NCBI GenBank assembly: GCA_016903695.1
Contig: JADQBB010000030.1
Coordinates: forward strand, 1 to 52,985
From: Chlorogloea purpurea SAG 13.99
GTDB lineage: Bacteria; Cyanobacteriota; Cyanobacteriia; Cyanobacteriales; Microcystaceae
Length of the DNA: 52,985 nucleotides
Direction of reading: 5' to 3'
Shown here: piece after piece, positions 18,736-26,753 of the stretch
Numbering within the stretch: position 1 is the first letter of the stretch
How the letters are laid out: every line of letters begins with the position of its first letter
Notes under the pieces: generated by a model
Seen by the model: the letters and a program-made list of their open reading frames with translations, nothing else
Databases searched by the model: none
What the model was told of the DNA's origin: nothing
Position numbers and translations under genes: made by a program

Positions 18736-19887
18736 TTAAATTAGTTGCAAATGCTTTCCCCCCCCCGAATTTGAGGCAGTTACGGGCAAAAATCCTATCC
18801 GTCCATTTAAAGTATTTTGATTATAAATATTAACGTTAACTTTAAATTCATCAACTGCACTCGTATCTAAAAAGAAAGCGTCATTGTTTAAATTTGTGCC
18901 AAAATCAAACTTACTATTAAAGACTACATCTGCTGTAGCTCCTCCATTAAGATTAAATCCCAATTTCGGCAATTTTAAATCTGTATCGAGATTAAACCCA
19001 TTAGATAAAGTAGTATTGATATTTAAAGAATAACGAGCTTCCGTGTTGATTGTAGTAGATGTAAAACTAATCCCGCTCAAACCTCTAGCCGTCAAAGCGT
19101 TATTGAGAGCAGTCGCTAACTGCGCGGGTGTGACTAAGGTGTTAGGATTAACACTCTGAATGGCTTGACGGATCTTATCTAGTACGGATAAACCCCCATT
19201 GTTGTTAAGATTATCGCCTATCAATCCACTCAATAAATTATTATTAGCGATGGAATTGATCAAGGTTTCTTGTAACTTAGCCAGAGAATTATCCAATCCG
19301 TTGAGGGTGGCTCTCTGCGCCCCCAGATCCCAAACCCCCGCCGATTGTTCTATGGTGAAACTCTGACCGTTGATATTAATTAAAGCCGTATCATCTTCGA
19401 GTTTGATCCGGTCTAGATCCGCTTGCTCTAAAGGTTTACCCCGTAACAGGGCCGCGAACAATTCCCCCTCATCCCCGGTAGTATCGATTGCGTTGATCTT
19501 ATAATCGACCGCGTGACCGATTTCCTCTAACAACACATCGGCGATTTCTTCCCGCGACGCAATATCGATAAATTCCTTAGAAAGAAAAATCTGATCCAGC
19601 GTGCCCACATAAGCACCCCTCGCCCCCGCTATCTGCGCTGCTGGGACGATTTTTATCAGGGGCGTATCGCCGTTATTTTTCTGCCTGGCTTCTTGAATAC
19701 TTTTAACTTGAGATGTTTGGGCACTGTGGCCGAAAGAAGAAGTGATAATGCTGTCAAACTCCTGACTCACCGCCAGCGCCCGTAATTGTTCCCCCACGCT
19801 CAACAGGGCGGCTTCAGTATTGACCACATCGGAACCGAGGGTTACATCGCCGAAGCCTACCAGAAATTTTTCGTTGGAATTATTCAT
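18736..19887 (-). CDS. N-terminal part of the giant RTX protein, cut off by a frameshift
   Basis: The 383-residue frame starts at an ATG preceded by AGGTG at 11 bases. It ends 8 codons after a run of nine G, when the frame runs out (tail KHLQLI). Continuing in the other phase across the G run gives KAFATNLSF and then the main frame without a stop. The two frames are therefore one gene of about 5,200 codons. Around residues 110-150 it has LLEEIGHAVD followed by DTTGDEGELFAALLRG. This segment is typical of the N-terminus of cyanobacterial RTX proteins and looks like a zinc-peptidase HExxH helix with the first His replaced by Glu. The frameshift is either phase variation, a real mutation or a sequencing error. 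Confidence 0.85.
   Translation of the reverse strand: MNNSNEKFLVGFGDVTLGSDVVNTEAALLSVGEQLRALAVSQEFDSIITSSFGHSAQTSQVKSIQEARQKNNGDTPLIKIVPAAQIAGARGAYVGTLDQIFLSKEFIDIASREEIADVLLEEIGHAVDYKINAIDTTGDEGELFAALLRGKPLEQADLDRIKLEDDTALININGQSFTIEQSAGVWDLGAQRATLNGLDNSLAKLQETLINSIANNNLLSGLIGDNLNNNGGLSVLDKIRQAIQSVNPNTLVTPAQLATALNNALTARGLSGISFTSTTINTEARYSLNINTTLSNGFNLDTDLKLPKLGFNLNGGATADVVFNSKFDFGTNLNNDAFFLDTSAVDEFKVNVNIYNQNTLNGRIGFLPVTASNSGGGKHLQLI
18758..18766 (-). other. Nine-G homopolymer at the frameshift in the RTX gene
   Basis: Nine consecutive C on the plus strand (G on the coding strand) stand exactly where the reading frame changes from the N-terminal to the main part of the RTX gene. Seven or ten G would restore one continuous frame; nine does not. 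Such tracts are classic sites of slipped-strand mispairing. Confidence 0.8.
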
Positions 19888-19929
19888 TTCAAATTACACC
19901 TAATAGTTAGAGGGGGAAAAGCGATAAAC

Positions 19930-20010
19930 GGCAGGGAATCAATTCCCCGCCTAATAACTCAAGTCGTCTTAAGACGACTTCTGCTATGAGAGCGTGATTT
20001 TAATCACGGT
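19930..20010. repeat. Cluster of three palindromes, same family as 2464-2935
   Basis: Three palindromes follow each other: 19930-19951 (GGCAGGGAATC and its complement), 19961-19980 (AAGTCGTCTTAAGACGACTT) and 19993-20008 (CGTGATTTTAATCACG). Spacers such as CTGCTATGAGAG match those of the 2464-2935 cluster read in reverse. They lie in the leader region of the RTX gene and upstream of the Phd/PIN module. In RNA each would form a hairpin. Confidence 0.75.
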
Positions 20011-20275
20011 CGGGTAAACGATTAATCGCATGATTAAAATGCTCCCGCCACGGGTATTAATATTCGATTTATATATTTAATAGCTGGTGCGATCGTCCCA
20101 TATATGCACATATATGATAACGATAGGATTTTTTAAATAATCAGCAGTAAATTTAATGATATGTATCTTAAAAACTGCACGATAAGCGGGATGTCAATTG
20201 CTGGATGCTATATATATCAACGATGCCTGTTATCTTTATTATTTCTTAATTACCTCCTACCACACTGTACCGTAA

Positions 20276-20497
20276 GAACTATGTCCTGTCAATAAAAGAA
20301 AGTCTGGAAAAGTCAGGTTAGCGAGGGCGCGGTTGTTGGCCATCGGTGCGGGTGGCAGTGGGAAAGCCGGGTACATCAAGAAGAAAATCATCAACGGGTG
20401 TGGCCCGTATCTCTATCTGCGAGTACGAATCAATGGCATTATCACGTTATTATGTACCTATGTGTACACAAAGGAGCAGATTTATGTCACAGGTTAA
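20276..20497 (+). other. Possible remnant of a small conserved protein
   Basis: An open frame without a convincing start carries GSGKAGYIKKKIINGCGPY followed by LYLRVR near 20360-20430. The GCGPYLYLR pattern is seen in short cyanobacterial and archaeal proteins of unknown function, normally followed by a Gly/Tyr-rich segment that is missing here. The frame then runs into the 5' end of the antitoxin gene in another phase. I regard it as a decayed fragment; the family call is tentative. The rest of 19888-20483 holds only palindromes and AT-rich sequence. Confidence 0.3.
20453..20468. promoter_or_regulatory. Possible autoregulatory operator of the Phd/PIN module
   Basis: TGTACCTATGTGTACA is an interrupted palindrome (TGTAC/GTACA arms) lying just upstream of the antitoxin ribosome site AAGGAG (20471-20476). 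Phd-type antitoxins usually bind palindromes near their own promoter. The position fits, but no promoter was identified with confidence. Confidence 0.3.
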
Positions 20498-20750
20498 ATC
20501 AGTGGGAATCCGCGAGTTTAGAGAGCATCTATACAAATACACCAGAGAGAATCAAGAACCTATTGCTTTAACCTCTCATGGAGAGACGATCGGTTATTAT
20601 ATCCCCGCCGGGCCCAAACGAGAGAGAAAGGATATAGAGAGTCTACGGCAAGCCGTCGCTGAACTGAGTAATATACTCGCAGGAAAAGGAATCAGTGAAG
20701 ATGATATTGTGGCTGATTTTAAGGAGTTAAGAAAACAGAGCGAGCGATGA
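20484..20750 (+). CDS. Phd/YefM-type antitoxin
   Basis: This 88-residue antitoxin begins MSQVKSVGIREFREHLYKY, the short beta-strand and helix of the Phd/YefM fold, followed by PIALTSHGETIGYYIP. The C-terminal half is charged and helical, as expected for the toxin-binding tail. I chose the ATG at 20484 because AAGGAG stands 7 bases upstream; an in-frame ATG at 20346 would add 46 residues of unrelated sequence. The stop overlaps the start of the PIN toxin as ATGA. It probably represses its own operon and neutralises the toxin. Confidence 0.8.
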   Translation: MSQVKSVGIREFREHLYKYTRENQEPIALTSHGETIGYYIPAGPKRERKDIESLRQAVAELSNILAGKGISEDDIVADFKELRKQSER

Positions 20751-21184
20751 CCGAAAAACTAAAAATTATCGTTCTCGACGCAAACATATTGATTCGGGCG
20801 GTGTTAGGAATACGGACATTTTCTCTAATCGCCAAACAGAAAGATAAAGTACTTTTTTGTACACCGGGGGTTTGTTATCGTGAAGTGGCTTTTCATTTAC
20901 CCACTATCGCTCAAAAACGGAATATAAGCTTTGCTATGGAGCAGAAAGCTTTAAATACTCTCAACGAGCTTAAACAACTGATCGCTGAAATAGGAGAGGA
21001 TGTTTACGGCAGTTTTAAGCAAAGAGCTTTAAATCGTATCAGCGATCGGGATGAGAAAGACTGGGCGATCATCGCATTAGCTATGGCTTTAGACAGCCCT
21101 ATTTGGACGGAAGATCAAGATTTTTTCGGTACGGGTATTGCTACTTGGCGAACCAAAAACATTGAAATTTTCTTCGCCCAATAA
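20747..21184 (+). CDS. PIN-domain toxin (putative VapC-like ribonuclease)
   Basis: This 145-residue PIN protein shows LKIIVLDANILIRAVLG at the N-terminus (first catalytic Asp), a mid Glu in CYREVAFHLP, and RDEKDWAIIALAMALDSP and IWTEDQDFFGTGIATW at the C-terminus with the remaining acids. It is a probable RNA-cleaving toxin of a type II module with the Phd-type antitoxin. The genes overlap by four bases and are cotranscribed. All expected acidic residues are visible, so it looks intact, unlike the two PIN genes near 3-4 kb. Confidence 0.8.
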   Translation: MTEKLKIIVLDANILIRAVLGIRTFSLIAKQKDKVLFCTPGVCYREVAFHLPTIAQKRNISFAMEQKALNTLNELKQLIAEIGEDVYGSFKQRALNRISDRDEKDWAIIALAMALDSPIWTEDQDFFGTGIATWRTKNIEIFFAQ

Positions 21185-21305
21185 TATCAATACCGATCGC
21201 TAACAAATTCTTCTTTAGGCAAAAAATTAGAAATATTCTAATGACCGAACATTGTTTTGAAGCTAACTCCAAAGACGGGCGACCTCCTTCTATTGTGGCT
21301 TAAAT

Positions 21306-21419
21306 ATTATCTAAAAAAACGGCACTACTCATCATAAAAAACCTAAGTTTATTTGTAAAGCCTGCCGCCGTCAATTTATTGAAAACCCTCAAAAGAAGTA
21401 CAGAAGTAAGGAATATTAG
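21306..21419 (+). pseudogene. IS1-type transposase zinc-finger remnant
   Basis: After a stop, the frame reads KNGTTHHKKPKFICKACRRQ then FIENPQKKYRS, the C-terminal half of the InsA-type zinc finger of IS1-family transposases (second Cys pair CKAC). The first Cys pair and the catalytic domain are absent. The stretch 21185-21660 otherwise holds a short unrelated frame at 21241-21303 and a palindrome, and no gene. Confidence 0.6.
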
Positions 21420-21537
21420 CGGGGGCGGTTGTGGCAATCATAACCGGTGTGATAGTGGCTGTATGGCGTATTTTCTTCGTTTCTAATGCCTGACCACTAA
21501 CACCAACTCCTATTCTCAAAAGCAACTTGATAAAATG

Positions 21538-21596
21538 AGTTCGTAGTTGCGCTTTAGCGCTAACTAAGTTTTGGCGCTAAAGCGCGACTACGAACT
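21538..21596. repeat. Large stem-loop repeat
   Basis: The arms 21538-21560 and 21574-21596 pair almost perfectly over 23 bases, with AGTTCGTAGT at the outer end and GCGCTTTAGCGC at the inner end; the loop is 13 bases. Similar stem-loops built on GCGCTTTAGCGC are common between genes in many cyanobacteria. There is no U tract after the stem, so a terminator role is unlikely for either neighbour. Confidence 0.7.
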
Positions 21597-21600
21597 TTGA

Positions 21601-21667
21601 CCGATCGATCTAAACCTTTAGTTTTTCTCCTTACCCCCGTGCTTAGATACCTCGTTCCTTTTATTGA
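21601..21667 (+). repeat. Direct repeat copy 1: duplicated ftsW leader and first codons
   Basis: Bases 21601-21667 match 22313-22379, which is the leader and start of ftsW, with six differences, all C/T. The copy includes GTGCTTAGATACCTCGT (ftsW codons 1-6) and ends at ftsW codon 9 or 10. Between the two copies lies the DUF433/DUF5615 toxin-antitoxin module. Confidence 0.85.
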
Positions 21668-21993
21668 AGTTCTAAGCAGTGAAGAGTTGGATTACCTAAA
21701 AGCTCTTGAATGGCTTCTTGCCCGGAACGAATGAGAGTTTCGATCTTGTCACTTGGTGTATTCCCACATCTGAGCCATACTACTTTTGGGGGGGAGCCAT
21801 ATAGTCGGCTTCTTTCAGCGAAATCTGCATCTTGAGTCACAATACAGAAATTATTCAACTTGGCAAATTCCCAGATCTCAGTATCTGTTCTTTCTGCTAA
21901 CTCATGGAATTGTACGTGGCTGGCATCGGGAAAAATATCAGCCAAGCGAGTCACTAATTTTCGACTCAGGTTTTGATCAAATAGAAGTTTCAA
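21661..21993 (-). CDS. DUF5615 PIN-like toxin
   Basis: This 110-residue protein has MKLLFDQNLSRKLVTRLAD at the N-terminus, FCIVTQDADFAERS in the middle and PKVVWLRCGNT after it. This is the pattern of DUF5615/Mut7-C-like PIN proteins, which act as presumed ribonuclease toxins with DUF433 antitoxins. The acidic residues at D6 and in TQDADF are present. Its start overlaps the antitoxin stop as ATGA. The 3' end lies within copy 1 of the duplicated ftsW leader. The biochemical activity of this family is less well established than for VapC. Confidence 0.8.
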   Translation of the reverse strand: MKLLFDQNLSRKLVTRLADIFPDASHVQFHELAERTDTEIWEFAKLNNFCIVTQDADFAERSRLYGSPPKVVWLRCGNTPSDKIETLIRSGQEAIQELLGNPTLHCLELQ

Positions 21994-22220
21994 GCAGCAC
22001 CAGGCGAAGCGAATAAACGATGATCACGATCGGCCGCGAACTCCAAACAGGCTTTAATATCCGTCTCTCTTAGCTCTGGGAAGTCATCAATAATTTCAGC
22101 GGTAGACATTCCACTCGCCAGCCAGCCAAGAACGTCGTAAACTGTGATCCGCATCCGGCGAATGCAGGGTCTACCTCCACGCTTATCAGGCTCTATGGTA
22201 ATGATGTCGCGATAGCTCAT
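21990..22220 (-). CDS. DUF433 antitoxin
   Basis: The protein reads MSYRDIITIEPDKRGGRPCI followed by TVYDVLGWLASGMS and DDFPELRETDIKACLEFAAD. This is the winged-helix DUF433 family, which is the antitoxin and likely autorepressor of DUF5615 toxins. I prefer the ATG at 22220 since homologues start at this point; an upstream ATG at 22253 would add 11 residues. Neither has a strong ribosome site. The pair is oriented against ftsW and sits between duplicated ftsW leader segments. Confidence 0.8.
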   Translation of the reverse strand: MSYRDIITIEPDKRGGRPCIRRMRITVYDVLGWLASGMSTAEIIDDFPELRETDIKACLEFAADRDHRLFASPGAA

Positions 22221-22312
22221 AATATCAAATAGATCTTTTACATTTACATTCAAGTCTAGAACAGCCTAAGACTGTGCCGCAACTTGAAGCATTCGCGGAA
22301 CTAAAATCTAGC

Positions 22313-22379
22313 CCGATCGATCTAAACCTTTAGTTTTTCTTCCTATCTCCGTGCTTAGATACCTCGTCCCTTTTATCGA
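22313..22379 (+). repeat. Direct repeat copy 2: ftsW leader and first codons (in place)
   Basis: This copy is joined to the complete ftsW gene and is the partner of 21601-21667. The GTG start of ftsW (22351) lies inside it. The conserved leader before it contains CCGATCGATCTAAACC and a T-rich stretch. Confidence 0.85.
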
Positions 22380-23508
22380 CCCTGATGTTAAATCCTGGCC
22401 AGTGGAAGCCAGACTACTGCGCTGGTTAACCATGTTCTGGCTGCTATTCGGACTGGTGGTGCTATTTTCTGCCTCCTATACTCTCGCTGACGGTCGTTTC
22501 GAGGATGGATTGTATTACATCAAGCGTCAATTGATCTGGATATGGGTGGGCTTGATCGGCCTGAATCTGATCACCCGCTATCCCCTTAAATATCTACTGA
22601 ACACGGCGGGTATAGGTCTTCTCATAGTTTTGGTGATGATTTTCCTGACTTTGATTCCTGGAATGGGAGAAACGGTCAACGGCGCTACCCGGTGGCTGAA
22701 AATTGGCCCTGTAGTGATTCAGCCCTCGGAGTTGATGAAACCTTTTCTCGTGTTACAAAGTGCCAAAGTATTCGGATCTTGGCATCGTTTATCGGTGGGA
22801 CAGAGGATAGGCTGGATAGGTATTTTCGGTCTGGTGTTAGCTTGTATTCTCTTGCAACCCAATCTTAGTACCACCGCTTTGTGCGGTATGAGTATCTGGT
22901 TAATCGCCCTCGCTTCCGGCTTACGTTTCTCCTATTTGGGCGGCACAGCTTTATTGGGAATTACCGCGGCGGTAGCCAGTATCAGCTTCCGGGAGTATCA
23001 AAGAAAGCGGATTCTCTCTTTTCTCAACCCTTGGGCAGATGCTAAAGAGGACGGCTATCAACTCGTGCAAAGTTTACTGGCGATCGGTTCGGGCGATACT
23101 TGGGGTACTGGCTACGGTTTGTCTCAACAGAAGTTATTTTATCTGCCTTTCCCGGATACGGATTTTATCTTCGCTGTTTTTTCCGAAGAGTTCGGCTTAG
23201 TGGGGGGCATATTATTATTGGTCATGTTGATGATATACGCTACTCTCGCTTTAAGGGTGGCGATCGTGTGTCAGCACCGGGTGAAAAGGTTAGTAGCGAT
23301 CGGTGCTATGGTGGTTCTGGTGGGACAATCTCTCCTTCATGTGGGCGTGGCCACGGGCGCTTTACCCACTACCGGTTTACCTCTACCTCTATTCAGTTAC
23401 GGCGGTAGTTCTAGCGTCGCCAGTTTGGTTCTGGCAGCTGTATTAATTAGAGTGGCCAGGGAAGAACCGGAAACTAATAAAAAGTCGGGGCTATCGGTTG
23501 TTTCTTGA
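22351..23508 (+). CDS. ftsW: SEDS-family peptidoglycan polymerase FtsW
   Basis: FtsW polymerises lipid II into septal glycan strands in the inner membrane during division. The 385-residue protein has about ten membrane segments. Conserved SEDS motifs are visible: WLKIGPVVIQPSELMKP (near 130), KRILSFLNPWADAKEDGYQ (near 228), FPDTDFIFAVFSEEFGLVGG with the catalytic Asp (near 270) and TTGLPLPLFSYGGSSS (near 345). The start is a GTG, giving MLRYLVPFIDPDVKSW, which resembles other cyanobacterial FtsW proteins. The leader and first nine codons are duplicated 712 bases upstream. RodA is the main alternative; the N-terminus favours FtsW. Confidence 0.85.
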   Translation: MLRYLVPFIDPDVKSWPVEARLLRWLTMFWLLFGLVVLFSASYTLADGRFEDGLYYIKRQLIWIWVGLIGLNLITRYPLKYLLNTAGIGLLIVLVMIFLTLIPGMGETVNGATRWLKIGPVVIQPSELMKPFLVLQSAKVFGSWHRLSVGQRIGWIGIFGLVLACILLQPNLSTTALCGMSIWLIALASGLRFSYLGGTALLGITAAVASISFREYQRKRILSFLNPWADAKEDGYQLVQSLLAIGSGDTWGTGYGLSQQKLFYLPFPDTDFIFAVFSEEFGLVGGILLLVMLMIYATLALRVAIVCQHRVKRLVAIGAMVVLVGQSLLHVGVATGALPTTGLPLPLFSYGGSSSVASLVLAAVLIRVAREEPETNKKSGLSVVS

Positions 23509-23509
23509 G

Positions 23510-24208
23510 CTACATAGGTAAACGTTGAATATCTTTATTAGAACCGATTACCACCATCGCTAAACCCTTATATAACCTTTCTTGGGGGTCGGGATTGATT
23601 TTAAACTGGGCCGGACTCCCCACGGCAACGATATTCAATCCGTACTTATTTCTAATTTCTAATTCCGCTAGAGTTTTATTGTGAAAAACCTCCGGTACGG
23701 TTAATTCTACGATGCTGTGTTCTGGATCTAAATCCAATCTTTCTAAAATGGAAGGTTTAGTTAAGCGGTGGGCTAATTCACAACCCGCGTCGTATTCGGG
23801 AAAGACTACTAAATCCGCCCCGACTTTTTTTAAAAGCTTGCCGTGAATCTCTGTGGAAGCCTTAGCCGCTATATAATTAACTCCCGCTTCTTTAATATTT
23901 AAAGTGGTGACGACGCTCACTTCTACATATTTACCGATCGCTACTATTACCGTGTCGATTTCAAATATTCCCGCTTCTTTGAGGGCGCTGGGTTTAGTAG
24001 AATCTAACTGTATAGCATTACCGAGAATCCTCTCGCTCAAAGCTAGTGCCACTAAACTTTCGTCAATATCCGTCCCTAATACTTGATAGCCTTGCTTGTA
24101 TAAAACTTCACACACCGCCCTACCGAAACGACCCAAACCAATAACTGCAAATTGACGATTATTAGAGCGAATGTTGTTCAAAAATTTAAAATTTTGCATA
24201 AATTTCAA
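23510..24208 (-). CDS. ktrA: KtrA, RCK-domain regulator of potassium uptake
   Basis: KtrA is the cytoplasmic ring-forming subunit that gates the KtrB potassium channel in response to nucleotides. The 232-residue protein has an RCK_N Rossmann domain with VIGLGRFGRAV (near 22) and an acidic residue in GTDID that recognises the ribose. The C-terminal RCK_C domain is at about 150-230 (LTVPEVFHNKTLAELEIRN). The gene is the last of the dgdA-ktrB-ktrA run, three bases after ktrB. It ends one base from the convergent ftsW. Single RCK domains mark KtrA rather than the double-domain TrkA. Confidence 0.88.
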   Translation of the reverse strand: MKFMQNFKFLNNIRSNNRQFAVIGLGRFGRAVCEVLYKQGYQVLGTDIDESLVALALSERILGNAIQLDSTKPSALKEAGIFEIDTVIVAIGKYVEVSVVTTLNIKEAGVNYIAAKASTEIHGKLLKKVGADLVVFPEYDAGCELAHRLTKPSILERLDLDPEHSIVELTVPEVFHNKTLAELEIRNKYGLNIVAVGSPAQFKINPDPQERLYKGLAMVVIGSNKDIQRLPM

Positions 24209-24211
24209 CTA

Positions 24212-25546
24212 TTATCCTACTAATAAGTTTTCTTCCGGGTAATTAATGACGCTGGGTTTAGGGTCGCCGATGATAGCCGCAATTAATAATATAACCCCTA
24301 CTCTTCCTATATACATGGTCAGAATGATCATTAATTTTGAGATGACGGATAAATTTGCTGTAACGCCCATCGATAAGCCCACGGTTCCGAAAGCAGAAAC
24401 TACTTCAAAAAATAGCTGGATCATCTGGAAATTATCTTCTTGGAAAGAGATAAGGAGAGTCGCAACAATAACTGTCACGGCGGAACCGAATAAAACCGCT
24501 ATAGCTTTGAGGATTAAATTGAGGGGAACTTTACGCTGATAGAGGATAACTTCTTCTTGACCCTTTAAGACCGATCGAGTGCAAACCATTAAAATTCTAA
24601 AAGTAGTGGTTTTAATACCTCCTCCCGTGCCGCTAGGACTAGCGCCGACGAACATCAAAGCCATCGTAATTAACAATCCCTCCGTAGACATTTTCCCGAT
24701 GTCGATGCTATTAAATCCCGCTGTCCTAGTAGTGACCGACTGAAACCAAGCCGTTAGTAATTTATCTTTCAGGGAGAGATTGGCTAAAGTGTCGGGGTTA
24801 GCGGATTCGGTATGGAGGAAAGCCAAAGTACCGAGAATCAGTAGAACTATAGTGGTACTGACCACCACTTTAAAATTGAGAGAAAAGAGAAACCCTTTTC
24901 TCTTCTCTTGAAATCTTTGGGTAAACCAAGCGTAAACCTCGATAATCACTTGATAACCGATACCTCCGAAAATGATCAATCCGGTGATGGCTAGATTGAT
25001 CACGATCGATGATTGATAACCGATCAAATTGTCCTTGAATAAACTAAATCCCGCATTATTCCAAGCACTGACGCTGTGAAAGATCGCTAACCACAGCGCG
25101 TATAGGGCGCTATATTTTTGGGCGAAAATCGGATACATCAAGACGGCGGCGGTGAACTCGAAAATTAAAGTTGTCGCCAATATAGATTTAATGAGACTTT
25201 GACTACCTTGAAGGAAAGGACGATCAAAAGATTCTTGAATCGCCAATTTCTGACTGAAATCAAACTTTCTGCCGATCAATAACATCAAGAAAGTCGTCAC
25301 CGTCATATAGCCCAAACCGCCCACCTGAGCTAACAAAGCAATAAATAATTGACCCCAGAAAGTAAAATAAGTACCCGGATCTACCACCGATAAACCCGTC
25401 ACACAAACGGCGGAAGTAGAGGTGAACAGAGCCACTAAAATATTATCCGGTTGGGGATTAACGGTGGAAAAAGGCATCATTAACAACAATGTGCCCGTGA
25501 GTATAACCGCTATAAATCCCAAACAGATCGTTCTAGAAATAGTCAT
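24212..25546 (-). CDS. ktrB: KtrB, sodium-dependent potassium transporter membrane subunit
   Basis: KtrB is the membrane pore subunit of the Ktr potassium uptake system, used by cyanobacteria in osmotic upshift. The 444-residue protein contains the four MPM repeats with the filter glycines in CVTGLS, NNAGFS, RTAGFN and GTVGLS. Length and membrane pattern fit KtrB rather than the longer TrkH. It is four bases after dgdA and three bases before ktrA, so the three genes are surely cotranscribed. Confidence 0.9.
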   Translation of the reverse strand: MTISRTICLGFIAVILTGTLLLMMPFSTVNPQPDNILVALFTSTSAVCVTGLSVVDPGTYFTFWGQLFIALLAQVGGLGYMTVTTFLMLLIGRKFDFSQKLAIQESFDRPFLQGSQSLIKSILATTLIFEFTAAVLMYPIFAQKYSALYALWLAIFHSVSAWNNAGFSLFKDNLIGYQSSIVINLAITGLIIFGGIGYQVIIEVYAWFTQRFQEKRKGFLFSLNFKVVVSTTIVLLILGTLAFLHTESANPDTLANLSLKDKLLTAWFQSVTTRTAGFNSIDIGKMSTEGLLITMALMFVGASPSGTGGGIKTTTFRILMVCTRSVLKGQEEVILYQRKVPLNLILKAIAVLFGSAVTVIVATLLISFQEDNFQMIQLFFEVVSAFGTVGLSMGVTANLSVISKLMIILTMYIGRVGVILLIAAIIGDPKPSVINYPEENLLVG

Positions 25547-25550
25547 GTAC

Positions 25551-26696
25551 TTAACGGTATGTACTTAAAGGGTAACTTTTTCTCATAGAAACTTGTTTAT
25601 ACACTATCTCTAATTGATTTATGTTTTGTTTCAAAGTATATTTTTCCACAACTCTCTGTCTACCTTTTTTACCCAATATATCTGTTAGTTCGGGATGATC
25701 TCTCAATAAAGGTAACAAAGTTTTTAACTGAGTCGTCACACCTTGGGTATTTAAAACAATCCCCGCGCCTTCTAAAACTTCCCCGTCAGCGCCTGCGTCA
25801 GTAGCGACGCAGGCAGTGCCGCAGGCCATAGCTTCTAACAGGGAAATCGATAACCCCTCCACCAGAGAAGGTAGGATAAAAGCATCGGCCCCCCTCAAAA
25901 TTTGAATTCTTTTCTCTTCATCGGCTATACTGCCCAACCAGAGAATATTATATTCTTCCCCGTAAAAAGGTTCCAGGGAAGTAGTGAGAGGGCCATTACC
26001 CACTATCAACAACTTACAGCCTGGGCCCAAGTTAGCGTATTTCCAAGCCTTCAATAACGCTTCTACATTTTTTTCCGTGGCGATGCGCCCCAGGTAAACG
26101 AATAATCTATCCGCCTTGAAATCGGTTTTCACAGAAGATTCACCGGGGCAGTATTTATCGGTATCAACGCCGTTAGGAATCACGGCTAACTTGTAGGCGG
26201 GCACACCCAGTTTGACGAATAAATCCCGTTGGGCGTTGGAGAAAATGATCACCTTATCGTAATTGGCTAAAAAAGGCGCGTGTAGCTGATAGGTAATTAA
26301 CTGGGTGCTGGATTTAAAGTTTCTAATTTTGCTATCGAAAGGTGGGTGAAAAGTGGCCACTAAAGGGATATTCAAAGACTCGCAAATCTCCGGGAGACGG
26401 AAATCCAGGGGGGATAGGGTTAAAGAAGCGTGAACTAGATCCGGTTTTAATTCTTTCAGGGCTTCTACGAGAACCTTAGTAGACTTGAGCGAAGGTAGTA
26501 TGTAGGCCTGGGAGCGATAAATATAGGGTAGAAATACTTCGGCGCAGTCAGGCCAGTTATCGGGGTTGGTTTCTTCCGAGGCGAAGTGGAGAAAACTGAC
26601 TTGATAATTAAGATCGAGCAGGGAGTTAGTTACTTCCCTACCATAAGTCACGTTACCGCAAAAGGGGCTTTTTTTACCTAACCAAGCGATGTGCAT
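25551..26696 (-). CDS. dgdA: Digalactosyldiacylglycerol synthase DgdA (KtrE), family 4 glycosyltransferase
   Basis: This 381-residue GT4 enzyme likely transfers galactose to monogalactosyldiacylglycerol, making the thylakoid lipid DGDG. It resembles the Synechocystis product Slr1508, known both as DgdA and, from its linkage, as KtrE. The fold is GT-B: N-terminal MHIAWLGKKSPFCGNVTYG, the bridge VIPNGVDTDKY near 178, and the sugar-nucleotide site PSLVEGLSISLLEAMACG near 280 with the E(x7)E motif. The gene is directly followed by ktrB. Assignment depends on family resemblance and on the ktr linkage; another glycolipid glycosyltransferase is possible. Confidence 0.75.
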   Translation of the reverse strand: MHIAWLGKKSPFCGNVTYGREVTNSLLDLNYQVSFLHFASEETNPDNWPDCAEVFLPYIYRSQAYILPSLKSTKVLVEALKELKPDLVHASLTLSPLDFRLPEICESLNIPLVATFHPPFDSKIRNFKSSTQLITYQLHAPFLANYDKVIIFSNAQRDLFVKLGVPAYKLAVIPNGVDTDKYCPGESSVKTDFKADRLFVYLGRIATEKNVEALLKAWKYANLGPGCKLLIVGNGPLTTSLEPFYGEEYNILWLGSIADEEKRIQILRGADAFILPSLVEGLSISLLEAMACGTACVATDAGADGEVLEGAGIVLNTQGVTTQLKTLLPLLRDHPELTDILGKKGRQRVVEKYTLKQNINQLEIVYKQVSMRKSYPLSTYR

Positions 26697-26753
26697 TTAA
26701 AAAATATTATTAACAGTTAATAGATAGTATTTGACAATCAGAAGCTCGATTTG

